Origin: Xenorhabdus doucetiae
GTDB lineage: Bacteria > Pseudomonadota > Gammaproteobacteria > Enterobacterales > Enterobacteriaceae
Assembly: GCF_000968195.1 (NCBI RefSeq)
Contig: NZ_FO704550.1
Coordinates: 2,418,001 to 2,482,000, forward strand
Length of the DNA stretch: 64,000 nt
Direction: 5' to 3'
The translations under genes and the position numbers were made by a program. A model generated the notes under the pieces. It worked only from the letters and a program-made list of their open reading frames with translations. It was not told where the DNA came from and made no database searches. This document shows, in pieces, positions 1 through 10,101 of the stretch (position 1 is the stretch's first letter; each line of letters starts with the position of its first letter).

Positions 1-1
1 G

Positions 2-3000
2 CGAGTTGAAGCGCAGGCGGCACAACATCCTGACGCCACGGCACTGATCTTTGAGGAACAAACCTTCAGCTATGGCGAACTGAATCGCCGTGCCAATCAA
101 TTGGCGCATCACCTGATTGCACTGGGAGTCCGGCCGGATGATCGGGTAGCGATTTGCGCTGAACGCAGTCCGGAACTGATCATCGGTTTGCTCGCTATCC
201 TGAAAGCCGGCGGGGCTTACCTGCCGCTCGACCCGGCCTATCCCGCCGAGCGGCTGGCGTATATGCTGGAAGATGCCACGCCGGTGGCCTTGCTGACTCA
301 AGCCGCCCACCGCGACACACTGTCCGGCACCCTGCCAACGGTGTTACTGGATCATCTTCTTGATGACCAAGACCCACTGTTAGCGGCACAACTGGCGACA
401 CAACCGGCGGATAATCCTGATGCACAGAGCTTGGGGCTGACTAGCCGTCATTTGGCCTATGTAATCTACACCTCCGGCTCCACCGGCCAACCGAAAGGCG
501 TGATGGTCGAACACCGCAATGTGCTGCGTTTGCTGATCAATAATGGTTTTGCCGATATCGGCCCGGATGACTGTCTTGCCCACTGCGCCAATATCTCCTT
601 TGATGCCGCCACCTGGGAAGTGTGGTCCGGCTTGGTTCATGGCGCCCGTATTCTGTTAATCCCCGAAAAAGCGTTGCTGCAAGCCGCCGAATTTGGTCGC
701 AGTTTGTCAGCGCAAGGAGTGAGTGCCCTGTTCCTCACCTCCGCCCTCTTCAACCACTATGCCCATTTGATTGGGCCTTCACTGGCGGGATTGCGTTATG
801 TCCTGTTCGGGGGGGAGCAGACTGACACCCGTCCTGCTATTCATCTGCGCGCCGAATCTCCTCCGCAATCTTTGTTACATGTGTATGGGCCAACGGAAAC
901 CACCACCTTCGCCACTGCCTATCTCATCCCTGAAATGGAAGATAAAGATGGCCGCCCAGAAATCCCCATTGGCCGCCCGATCGCCAATACCCAGATCTAT
1001 ATTCTGGATAAACACGGCCAGCCGGTGCCCCTCGGCGTGGCCGGTGAAATCTATATTGGCGGTGCCGGCGTCGCCCGTGGTTATCTCAATCGCCCAGAAC
1101 TGACATCGGAACGTTTTCGCCGTGATCCGTTCTCTGCCGATCCCGATGCCCGGATGTACAAGACCGGCGACCTCGGCCGCTGGCGGCCCGATGGCAATAT
1201 CGAGTACCTCGGCCGCAATGATTTTCAGGTGAAATTACGCGGTTTCCGCATTGAACTGGGCGAAATCGAGGCCCGGCTGATGCAGTGCCACGGGGTACAC
1301 GAAGCGGTCGTTCTCGTTCGTGAAGACACGACCGGGCAAAAACAGTTGGTGGCTTACCTGCGGCCTCAGGAGGGCGTTGAACTCCTGCCGGCAGAACTGC
1401 GCCGGCAGCTTGCCCAGCACCTCGCGGATTACATGCTGCCCGGTGCCTTTGTTATGCTGGATGCTTTCCCGCTGACCCCCAACGGCAAACTCGACCGTCA
1501 GGCGCTGCCGGCGCCTGACGGTTCGGCGGTGGTCACCCGCCACTATGAAGCCCCGGTCGGAGACGTGGAAATCGCCTTAGCCCAGATCTGGCAAGACTTG
1601 CTGGGAGTGGAACACGTCAGCCGCCATGACCATTTCTTTGAGCTTGGCGGGCACTCCCTGATGATCGTCAGCCTGATGGAGCGACTGAACAAGCTGGGCT
1701 GGCGGCTGGAGGTGCGCAGCGTGTTCGATGCCCCGACCCTGCGGGCGCTGGCACAAACCCTGTCGGCAGACCAACGCGCTTTAAAGGCTTTCGAGGTGCC
1801 TGCTAACCTTATCCCTGCCGGCTGCACGGCGATCACCCCCGCAATGTTGCCGCTGGTGTCGCTCTCCCAAGCTGAGATCGACACCCTGACGGCGGCGATC
1901 CCCGGTGGTGCCGGCAATGTGCAGGATATCTACCCGCTCGCCCCGTTGCAGGAAGGCATTTTCTTTCACCATTTATTGCAAACTCAGGGGGACGATTATC
2001 TGCTGCGCAGTCTGTTCACCTTTGACAGCCGGGCACGGCTCGATGCCTTTTTGGCCGCCCTGCAACAGGTTATCGACCGCCATGATATTTTGCGCACCTC
2101 CATTTATTGGCAGGGCCTGCCCCACCCGGTTCAGGTGGTCTGGCGTCAGGCAACCTTGCCCGTTAATGTCTTTACACCCGCCCCAGACACCGAAGAAGAC
2201 GTTATAACCCAACTGCGTGCCGCCACTGATCCCCGCCGGCACCGTCTTGATCTGCGGCTGGCCCCGTTGTTTGCCACCGATATTGCCTACGATCCGCAGC
2301 ACAATCAGTGGCTGCTGGTCTTGCGTTTTCACCATCTGGTCAGTGACCATATGGCCATGGAGCTGATTTTCGCAGAGATGGCGCAAATCTTGCTGGGCAA
2401 AGCTGAAACCCTGCCGGCAGCCCTGCCGTACCGTAACTTTGTTGCCCAAACGTTAAGTGTGCCCGCCGCTGAACACGAAGCTTATTTCCGTCGCCAACTG
2501 GCTGATATTGAGGAACCCACCGCCCCCTTTGGGCTGCTTGAGATGACCAGCAACAAGGGTGTTATCAATGAAGAAACCCTGTTGCTTGATCCCGCGCTGG
2601 CAAACACCATTCGCACCCAAGCCCGCCGCCTGGGCGTCAGCTCCGGTGTACTGTTTCATGTCACCTGGGCGCAGGTACTGGCGAAAATCAGTGGTCACGA
2701 CGATGTCGTCTTTGGCACTGTCTTACTGGGGCGTTTGCAGGGAGTCTCTGGCGCTGACAGGATATTGGGCATGTTTATCAATACCCTGCCGATACGGATC
2801 ACGCTGGCCGGCCTGAGCGTGCAAGCCGCAGTACAGGCCACCTATCAAAACCTGACCACGCTGCTGGAACATGAGCAGGCACCGCTGGCGCTGGCCCAAC
2901 GATGCAGCGGCGTGGCGGCTCCCTTGCCCCTGTTCAGTACCCTGTTGAACTACCGTCACAGTCATATCAATGAGACAAACGCGGAGGCCGTGGATGATGA

Positions 3001-6000
3001 GATTTGGCGCGGGATACGCCTTCTGACAGCAGAAGAGCGCACCAACTTCCCCATCACGCTGGCGGTGGATGATCTGGGCGCCGCAGGTTTCCAGCTCACC
3101 GCCCAGACCATAGCGGGGGTCGATCCCGCCCGCATTACCCGTTACCTTGTCACTGCCCTGCATGGCCTGATTGAGGCCCTGATCCAGCATCCGCAGCAAC
3201 CGATTCTGCAAGTGCCGGTTATCCCCGCCGCAGAACACCAGCAATTGCTGGTGGACTTTAACGCCACGCAGGCGAATTTCCCGCAAGATGCGCTGATCCA
3301 CCGACTGTTTGAAACGCAAGCGGCACAACGTCCTGATGCCACGGCGCTGATCTTTGAGGAACAAACCCTCAGCTATGGCAAACTGAATCGTCGTGCCAAT
3401 CAATTGGCGCATCATCTGATTGCGCTCGGTATCCAACCGGATGACCGGGTGGCGATTTGTGCCGAACGCAGTCTGGAGATGATGGTGGGCTTGCTGGCGA
3501 TTTTGAAGGCCGGCGGGGCCTATGTGCCGCTCGATCCGGCTTATCCGGCCGAGCGGCTGGATTATATGCTGGCGGATGCCGCGCCGGTTGTGTTACTCAC
3601 CCAGACGGGCCTGCTGGAAAACCTGGGCAGCCATCTGCCTACTGTGGTGCTTGATGATCCGTCATCCCCTCTCTTTGATGAAAAACGGGAAAACAATCCT
3701 GATGTTCAGGCGCTGGGGCTGACGTCACAGCATTTGGCCTATGTGATCTACACCTCCGGTTCTACCGGACGACCCAAAGGGGTGATGGTGGCGCACCGGA
3801 ATGTCATCAATCTTTATGCGGGATTAAACCCCGTACTCGCCCTCACGCCACCGTGCCGCGTGGCCATGAATGCCAGTATTGTCTTCGATGCCTCGGTGAG
3901 CAGTTGGTTCCAGTTGCTTGCCGGCCATACTCTGGTGCTTGTCCCGGAAGCCCTGCGTACCGATGGCTTGGCGCTCTGGCACTATTTTGCCCGCTATGCC
4001 GTGGATCTGTTTGACTGCACCCCGGTTCAATTGCAATGGCTGCTGGACGCCGGTTTAGGCACCTCCGCCGGGTATCAACCCCAGCGGGTACTGATCGGGG
4101 GTGACACTATTCCGCCCCTGATCTGGTCCAGACTGCAACAGATAGAAACCACCCGCTTCATCAATGTGTACGGGCCAACAGAATGTACGGTGGATGCCAG
4201 TTTCTGCCCGGTAGACGTATCCCTGCCGCAGCCCAGTATCGGCCGCCCGATCGCCAATACCCGGATTTATATCCTGGATAGCCACGGCCAGCCCGTGCCC
4301 CTCGGTGTGGCCGGTGAAATTTATATTGGCGGTGCCGGCGTGGCGCGAGGTTACCTCAATCAGCCGGAGCTGACGGCAGAACGCTTCCTCATCGATCCCT
4401 TCTCGTCAGACCTGAACGCCCGCATGTATAAAACCGGCGACCTCGGCCGCTGGCTGCCCGACGGCACGATTGAGTACCTTGGCCGCAATGATTTTCAGGT
4501 CAAGCTGCGCGGTTTCCGCATAGAACTGGGTGAAATCGAGGCCCAACTGATGCAGTGCCACGGCGTGCGCGAGGCCGTCGTTCTCGCCCGCGAAGACGCG
4601 ACAGGGCAAAAACAGTTGGTCGCTTATTTGCGTCCACAGGAGGGCGTTGAACTGCTGCCGGCCGAACTGCGCCGGCAACTTGCCCAACATCTGGCTGACT
4701 ATATGCTGCCCAGCGCCTTTGTGATGCTGGATGCTTTCCCATTGACCCCCAACGGTAAACTCGACCGGCAGGCGCTGCCGGCCCCTGACGGGTCAGCGGT
4801 GATCACCCGTCAGTATGAAGCCCCAGTGGGAGACGTAGAAATTGCTCTGGCACAAATCTGGCAAAACCTACTGGGGCTGGAGCAGGTCGGCCGCCATGAC
4901 CACTTCTTTGAACTTGGCGGGCATTCGCTGTTGATCGTCAGCCTGATGGAACGGCTGCATAAGCTGGGCTGGCGGCTGGAAGTGCGCAGCGTATTCGATG
5001 CCCCGATCCTGCGGGAATTGGCGCAAACCCTGTCAACAGACCCGCACGCGTTACCGGCTTTCGAGGCCCCCGCCAATCTTATTCCCGCCGATTGCACGGT
5101 GATTACTCCCGGTATGTTGCCGCTGGTATCACTCTCCCAATCCGAGATTGATGCCCTGACGGCGGCGATCCCCGGCGGTGCCGACAATGTGCAGGATATC
5201 TACCCGCTCGCCCCGTTGCAGGAAGGGATTTTCTTCCACCACCTATTGCAAACCGAAGGGGACAATTATCTGCTGCGCTGTCTGCTCACCTTTGATCACC
5301 GTGAACGGCTCAATGCCTTTTTGGCCGCCCTGCAACAGGTTATCGACCGCCATGATATTTTACGCACGTCCGTCCATTTGCAGGGCCTGCCCCAGCCCGT
5401 TCAGGTAGTCTGGCGTCAGGCAACCTTGCCCGTTAATATCTTTACCCCTGCCCCAGAAACCAAAGAAGACGTTATAGCCCAATTGCGGGCAGCCACCGAT
5501 CCCCGCCGGCACCGCCTCGACCTGGGGCAGGCCCCGTTGTTTGCCGCCGATATTGCCCACGATCCGCGACACAATCAATGGCTGCTGGCCTTACGTTTGC
5601 ATCATCTGATCAGTGACCATATAACACTGGAGCTAATTTTTGCTGAAATGGCGCAAATCTTGCTGGGCAAGGCTGAAACCCTGCCGACTGCCCTGCAATA
5701 CCGTAACTTTGTTGCTCAAACCTTGCGTGTACCTGCCGCTGAGCACGAAACCTATTTCCGGCAATTACTGGGCGATGTGGAAGAGCCTACTTTGCCGTTT
5801 GCATTACGTGATGTACAAGGGAACGACCGCGATGAATATGATGAAATCGTAGAAGATATCTTCATGCTGGATGATGAACTGGCACAACAGATCCGCGATT
5901 GTGCCCGTCAGCAGGGCATCAGTTCAGCGGTTCTGTTCCATTTGGCTTGGGCACAAGTGTTGGCGCGATGCTACGGCCGTGATGATGTGATCTTCGGTAC

Positions 6001-9000
6001 CGTTTTATTGGGTCGGCTACAAAGTGGTCTGGGAGCTTCCCAAATGCTCGGAATGTTTATCAATACCCTGCCCGTCCGCGTTAAGTTACAGGGACGTAAT
6101 GTTAAACAGGCGGTACAGGAAACCTACCAATTGTTAAGTGAATTGCTGGATCATGAACAGATCCCACTGGCAATTGCCCAGCGTTGCAGTGGGGTTCAGG
6201 CACCATTGCCACTGTTTAACAGTCTGCTGAATTTCCGCTATAGCCCGCAAGGAGATGAACAAGTCGCCTCAATGACTTGGGAAGGCATTCAGGTGTTAGG
6301 AAGCGAGGAGCGCAGCAATTATCCCTTATCACTGGATGTGGATGATTTTGATAATGGATTCAGATTGACGACGCAATGCAGCCAGAAAGTCAATCCGGTA
6401 CGGATTAATGCTTATGTCAACCGGGCGTTAAAAGGCATTGTAGCCGCACTGCAACATAATCCTGAGCAACCCATCCAAACTATCGATATTCTGCCCTTGG
6501 CAGAGCGCACGCAATTACTGGCAACATTTAATGATACTACTGTCAAACTTCCGCAAGATGTCTTGATCCACCAATTGTTCGAACAGCAGGCAGCACGGAC
6601 ACCGGATGCCACCGCGCTGATCTTTGGCGGGAGCGAACTGAGTTACGCGGAACTGAACCGCCATGCCAACCAACTGGCACATCAGCTCATTGCGTCCGGT
6701 GTACGCCCCGACGATCGTATCGCTATCTGTGCTGATCGCAGTCTGGTGATGATTATCGGCATCTATGGCATCCTGAAAGCGGGTGCGGGTTATGTTCCCC
6801 TTGATCCTGAATACCCCGTTGGGCGTTTGGCTTATCAATTGTCAGATAGTCAGCCAGTCTTGTTGCTGACTCAGCAACACTTACAGGGGATTTTGCCAAC
6901 TCTGGATATTCCCGTCTGGTTGCTGGACGATGAATCCCACCGAAATAAGGTGGCAAAACAGCCGGATCATAATCCTGATGCCCGCCAGATCGGGCTTAAG
7001 CCCCATCATCTGGCCTATATTATTTATACTTCCGGCTCGACGGGGCAGCCCAAAGGCGTGATGCTGGAACACCGCAATGTGGTGAATTTTATCCATGCCC
7101 AACAGCAGACCAGCCATCCTCAATTAGGTGATTGCATTTTGCAATTTGCCACCATCGCGTTTGATACCTCGGTATCGGATATTTTCCCGACGCTGGCATC
7201 CGGTGCGACGTTGGTTCTGCGCCCGGCGCATATCCGTGTGCCGGATAAGGCATTTGTTGATCTGTTAAATACACAGAAGATCACCATCATGGATATGCCC
7301 ACCGCTTTCTGGCATCAATGGGTAGAAGAGATACTGGCGGGACGCTGTGGTTTCGGGAAATATCTGCACACGGTTATTGTCGGCGGTGAGAAGGCGGAAC
7401 TGCGCCATTGGCAGAGCTGGCAATCGATGCCGGCAACGCAATCCTGCCGCTGGATTAACTCCTATGGCCCGACAGAAACCACGGTTATCGCCACAACATT
7501 GACTTTGGATAACTCATCCACCTTGGATAACTCATCGATATCGGCTGACAAGCACGCCTGGGCGAGCACCGGTAATATTCCGCTCGGCCGTCCATTACCC
7601 AACACTCGGATTTACATTCTGGATAGCCGCGGCCAGCCTGTGCCCCTCGGTGTGGCGGGTGAAATCCATATTGGCGGGGCGGGAGTGGCGCGTGGTTACC
7701 TCAACCGGCCGGAACTGACGGCGGAACGCTTCCTCGCCGATCCCTTCTCTCCGGAAGCCGGTGCCCGCATGTATAAAACCGGTGATCTTGGTCGCTGGCT
7801 GCCCGACGGCACGATTGAATACCTCGGCCGCAATGATTTTCAGGTCAAGCTGCGCGGCTTCCGCATTGAACTCGGTGAAATCGAAGCCCAACTGATGCAG
7901 TGCTCCGGCGTGCGCGAGGCGGTTGTGCTGGCGCGTGAAGATGCAACAGGGCAAAAGCAGTTGGTCGCTTACCTGCGGCCACAGGAGAACGTTGAACTCC
8001 TGCCGGTGGAACTGCGTCAACAGCTTGCCCAGTCTCTGGCTGATTATATGCTGCCCAGTGCGTTTGTCATGCTGGATGCTTTCCCGCTGACCCCCAACGG
8101 CAAACTGAACCGGCAGGCGTTGCCGGCGCCTGATGGATCGGCGGTGGTCACCCGCCGCTATGAAGCCCCGGAAGGGGAAGTAGAAACCGCCCTGACCCGG
8201 ATCTGGCAAGACTTGCTGGGAGTGGAAAAAGTCGGCCGTAATGATCACTTCTTTGAACTAGGTGGCCACTCACTGCTCGCGGTACAGTTGTTGAACCGTA
8301 TGCGTGAACAAGGGATGGAGGTCGCACTGACCACTTTGTTCGCCCATCCGACCTTGAGTGATCTCGCCTTGGCGGTAAAAGAATATGTTGCCATGCCAGC
8401 ATCCCCATTTGATGCAAATCCGGTACCGTTAAGTCCGGCAGGTGCTTTGCGCCCTTTATTTTTCGTCCATGAAACTTCCGGTGACCCATTGGTTTACTCG
8501 CCACTGGCGGCTTTACTGCCGCCTGAGCTGCCCGTCTACGCATTGCAGGCGCTTGGCATCCACACGCTGGCGCATCCTCCGGCGTCAATTGAAGCGCTGG
8601 CGGCCTGTCATATTCAGGCGATCCGCCGCGTCCAGCCACACGGGCCTTATCGTCTGGCCGGATGGTCAATAGGCGGGGTGATCGCCTATGAAATCGCGCA
8701 ACAATTAACGGCCGATAGTGAGACGGTAGAGTTTATCGGCATGATTGATTCTTATCATCATACCGATAACGACAATCATGGATCGTCAATAACCCCCCGC
8801 CAATCTGTCGATCAGGAAACAACACAAGTTAAGTTAATCATTGACTCACTGCGTATTGAAAAGAGTATTGACGATGAACAGACGTTAAACGAGCTACACC
8901 AACTCAGTACGTTAGAGCACCTTGTTGATTACTTCATTAAACACCAATGGTTGCCGGCCGATATCACACGTGAAGATATTCTCCTCCGTCTCTATACCAC

Positions 9001-10066
9001 TGGGATAATGACGCAGCTTGATCAGGCGTATGTGGCAAAAAAATCATCCTTAGCTATCCATCTCTATACCGCAGATGAGTTAGTCAATGGCGATGTTTGG
9101 CGCGGTTGGCATGACATCGTTGGTCATGATTCAGTGCTTCATCCTATTGGTGGCACGCATTTATCCATCATGCACCCGCCTTTGCTAAACCAGATCGCAG
9201 ATTCCATCAGCGAAAACTTACAGGCAGTCCCTGCTTTCGACCCGTGCGTTATCATTCAACAGGGATCGCCATCGCTGGCACCGCTATTTTGCCTGCCGGG
9301 TGCGGGTGCCAGCCCGTCCAGTTTGCTTGAACTGGCGCTCTCGTTCCCCCAACAACTCCCGATATATGCTTTGCAGGCACGCGGGTTTACGGCTGAGCAC
9401 AACTTCCCTTACTCCAGCGTGGAAGGGGCTGCCCGTGCCTATATCCAACATCTCCGGCACATCCAGCCTCATGGCCCTTATCACCTGCTCGGTCACTCTT
9501 TCGGTGGCTGGATAGCCTTTGAGCTGGCGTTGCAATTGCAGGCGGAGGGGGAACAGGTCGCTACGCTCATCCTGATTGATACGGATGGGCCTGACCAGCA
9601 AGCGGGGGATTTCAAATCCACCAACCGCACTGAGACACTGATGGAGTTGATCGAGATTTATAACCTGATATTAGAAAGACCGCTTGCGCTGACCCGATCT
9701 GATCTCGATGACTTGACGCCGGATGAACAGATTCAGCATCTGCATAATGCCTTGGTGAAAGCCGGTCTCTTTCCGGCAAAAACGCCGATATCACTGTTGC
9801 AAGGCATTGTTCGCGTGATGCAGGCTAATCTGAACACGTGCTATATCCCCCGTACCCGCTATGCGGGGCGGGTTCATCTGATCAATGCCGAGAAAGGCGC
9901 TTTGGCTGAAAGGAGAATGCGCGAAACCCGGTGGGCGCTTCACGTAGCTGAACTCAATACGAGGCGGGTGCCCGGCAATCATATGACCATGTTGTCCGAC
10001 CCACAGGTCGGGCAGTGGATAGCCCAATTATGGCAAGAATTAGATTGCCTGCGTAATCCAAAGTAA
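2..10066 (+). CDS. Non-ribosomal peptide synthetase, three C-terminal modules with tandem thioesterases (5' end outside window)
   Basis: Open from the first bases, so the true start lies upstream; 3354 residues are visible. Domain order by motifs: A1 (to ~1500), T1 (DHFFELGGHS near 1627), C (~1830-3230), A2 (~3330-4770), T2 (~4900), C (~5100-6500), A3 (~6570-8130), T3 (~8245), TE1 (GWSIG, Ser at 8666), TE2 (GHSFG, Ser at 9497). Both C domains carry the N-terminal HHLLxxxGD signature of dual epimerisation/condensation domains, so residues loaded by A1 and A2 probably become D. They also have HHxxxDH in place of the usual HHxxxDG. Pocket residues aligned by eye to GrsA: A1 DAWFLGVTF (hydrophobic, Leu/Ile-like); A2 DASDIGVVD (similar to the DAKDLGVVD Glu/Gln codes, but could be another residue); A3 DTSDIGSVI (not assigned). 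Tandem TEs are typical of lipo/depsipeptide synthetases that cyclise. With the downstream aspartate decarboxylase this looks like a xenoamicin-type terminal synthetase (XabD-like), which is inference. Confidence 0.93.
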   Translation, partial: RVEAQAAQHPDATALIFEEQTFSYGELNRRANQLAHHLIALGVRPDDRVAICAERSPELIIGLLAILKAGGAYLPLDPAYPAERLAYMLEDATPVALLTQAAHRDTLSGTLPTVLLDHLLDDQDPLLAAQLATQPADNPDAQSLGLTSRHLAYVIYTSGSTGQPKGVMVEHRNVLRLLINNGFADIGPDDCLAHCANISFDAATWEVWSGLVHGARILLIPEKALLQAAEFGRSLSAQGVSALFLTSALFNHYAHLIGPSLAGLRYVLFGGEQTDTRPAIHLRAESPPQSLLHVYGPTETTTFATAYLIPEMEDKDGRPEIPIGRPIANTQIYILDKHGQPVPLGVAGEIYIGGAGVARGYLNRPELTSERFRRDPFSADPDARMYKTGDLGRWRPDGNIEYLGRNDFQVKLRGFRIELGEIEARLMQCHGVHEAVVLVREDTTGQKQLVAYLRPQEGVELLPAELRRQLAQHLADYMLPGAFVMLDAFPLTPNGKLDRQALPAPDGSAVVTRHYEAPVGDVEIALAQIWQDLLGVEHVSRHDHFFELGGHSLMIVSLMERLNKLGWRLEVRSVFDAPTLRALAQTLSADQRALKAFEVPANLIPAGCTAITPAMLPLVSLSQAEIDTLTAAIPGGAGNVQDIYPLAPLQEGIFFHHLLQTQGDDYLLRSLFTFDSRARLDAFLAALQQVIDRHDILRTSIYWQGLPHPVQVVWRQATLPVNVFTPAPDTEEDVITQLRAATDPRRHRLDLRLAPLFATDIAYDPQHNQWLLVLRFHHLVSDHMAMELIFAEMAQILLGKAETLPAALPYRNFVAQTLSVPAAEHEAYFRRQLADIEEPTAPFGLLEMTSNKGVINEETLLLDPALANTIRTQARRLGVSSGVLFHVTWAQVLAKISGHDDVVFGTVLLGRLQGVSGADRILGMFINTLPIRITLAGLSVQAAVQATYQNLTTLLEHEQAPLALAQRCSGVAAPLPLFSTLLNYRHSHINETNAEAVDDEIWRGIRLLTAEERTNFPITLAVDDLGAAGFQLTAQTIAGVDPARITRYLVTALHGLIEALIQHPQQPILQVPVIPAAEHQQLLVDFNATQANFPQDALIHRLFETQAAQRPDATALIFEEQTLSYGKLNRRANQLAHHLIALGIQPDDRVAICAERSLEMMVGLLAILKAGGAYVPLDPAYPAERLDYMLADAAPVVLLTQTGLLENLGSHLPTVVLDDPSSPLFDEKRENNPDVQALGLTSQHLAYVIYTSGSTGRPKGVMVAHRNVINLYAGLNPVLALTPPCRVAMNASIVFDASVSSWFQLLAGHTLVLVPEALRTDGLALWHYFARYAVDLFDCTPVQLQWLLDAGLGTSAGYQPQRVLIGGDTIPPLIWSRLQQIETTRFINVYGPTECTVDASFCPVDVSLPQPSIGRPIANTRIYILDSHGQPVPLGVAGEIYIGGAGVARGYLNQPELTAERFLIDPFSSDLNARMYKTGDLGRWLPDGTIEYLGRNDFQVKLRGFRIELGEIEAQLMQCHGVREAVVLAREDATGQKQLVAYLRPQEGVELLPAELRRQLAQHLADYMLPSAFVMLDAFPLTPNGKLDRQALPAPDGSAVITRQYEAPVGDVEIALAQIWQNLLGLEQVGRHDHFFELGGHSLLIVSLMERLHKLGWRLEVRSVFDAPILRELAQTLSTDPHALPAFEAPANLIPADCTVITPGMLPLVSLSQSEIDALTAAIPGGADNVQDIYPLAPLQEGIFFHHLLQTEGDNYLLRCLLTFDHRERLNAFLAALQQVIDRHDILRTSVHLQGLPQPVQVVWRQATLPVNIFTPAPETKEDVIAQLRAATDPRRHRLDLGQAPLFAADIAHDPRHNQWLLALRLHHLISDHITLELIFAEMAQILLGKAETLPTALQYRNFVAQTLRVPAAEHETYFRQLLGDVEEPTLPFALRDVQGNDRDEYDEIVEDIFMLDDELAQQIRDCARQQGISSAVLFHLAWAQVLARCYGRDDVIFGTVLLGRLQSGLGASQMLGMFINTLPVRVKLQGRNVKQAVQETYQLLSELLDHEQIPLAIAQRCSGVQAPLPLFNSLLNFRYSPQGDEQVASMTWEGIQVLGSEERSNYPLSLDVDDFDNGFRLTTQCSQKVNPVRINAYVNRALKGIVAALQHNPEQPIQTIDILPLAERTQLLATFNDTTVKLPQDVLIHQLFEQQAARTPDATALIFGGSELSYAELNRHANQLAHQLIASGVRPDDRIAICADRSLVMIIGIYGILKAGAGYVPLDPEYPVGRLAYQLSDSQPVLLLTQQHLQGILPTLDIPVWLLDDESHRNKVAKQPDHNPDARQIGLKPHHLAYIIYTSGSTGQPKGVMLEHRNVVNFIHAQQQTSHPQLGDCILQFATIAFDTSVSDIFPTLASGATLVLRPAHIRVPDKAFVDLLNTQKITIMDMPTAFWHQWVEEILAGRCGFGKYLHTVIVGGEKAELRHWQSWQSMPATQSCRWINSYGPTETTVIATTLTLDNSSTLDNSSISADKHAWASTGNIPLGRPLPNTRIYILDSRGQPVPLGVAGEIHIGGAGVARGYLNRPELTAERFLADPFSPEAGARMYKTGDLGRWLPDGTIEYLGRNDFQVKLRGFRIELGEIEAQLMQCSGVREAVVLAREDATGQKQLVAYLRPQENVELLPVELRQQLAQSLADYMLPSAFVMLDAFPLTPNGKLNRQALPAPDGSAVVTRRYEAPEGEVETALTRIWQDLLGVEKVGRNDHFFELGGHSLLAVQLLNRMREQGMEVALTTLFAHPTLSDLALAVKEYVAMPASPFDANPVPLSPAGALRPLFFVHETSGDPLVYSPLAALLPPELPVYALQALGIHTLAHPPASIEALAACHIQAIRRVQPHGPYRLAGWSIGGVIAYEIAQQLTADSETVEFIGMIDSYHHTDNDNHGSSITPRQSVDQETTQVKLIIDSLRIEKSIDDEQTLNELHQLSTLEHLVDYFIKHQWLPADITREDILLRLYTTGIMTQLDQAYVAKKSSLAIHLYTADELVNGDVWRGWHDIVGHDSVLHPIGGTHLSIMHPPLLNQIADSISENLQAVPAFDPCVIIQQGSPSLAPLFCLPGAGASPSSLLELALSFPQQLPIYALQARGFTAEHNFPYSSVEGAARAYIQHLRHIQPHGPYHLLGHSFGGWIAFELALQLQAEGEQVATLILIDTDGPDQQAGDFKSTNRTETLMELIEIYNLILERPLALTRSDLDDLTPDEQIQHLHNALVKAGLFPAKTPISLLQGIVRVMQANLNTCYIPRTRYAGRVHLINAEKGALAERRMRETRWALHVAELNTRRVPGNHMTMLSDPQVGQWIAQLWQELDCLRNPK

Positions 10067-10069
10067 CGT

Positions 10070-10100
10070 GATTATCTCTCCGCATTGCGGGGGGATAATC
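10070..10100. promoter_or_regulatory. Hairpin between NRPS and panP, covering the panP ribosome-binding site
   Basis: GATTATC at 10070 pairs with GATAATC at 10094, and the inner arms TCTCCGC/GCGGGGG pair with two G-U wobbles around a 3-nt loop. The G-run near 10088-10094 is the only good Shine-Dalgarno for the ATG at 10102, so the hairpin may mask it. No T-run follows, so a strong intrinsic terminator is unlikely. The same palindrome core recurs at 17351 and 23443. Confidence 0.6.
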
Positions 10101-10101
10101 A

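Noticed and set aside
2723..3436. 237-codon ORF on the minus strand inside the NRPS
   Set aside because: Antisense shadow of a GC-rich repetitive coding region; no ribosome-binding site or family features. The same holds for 7595-8248 and 1973-2449.
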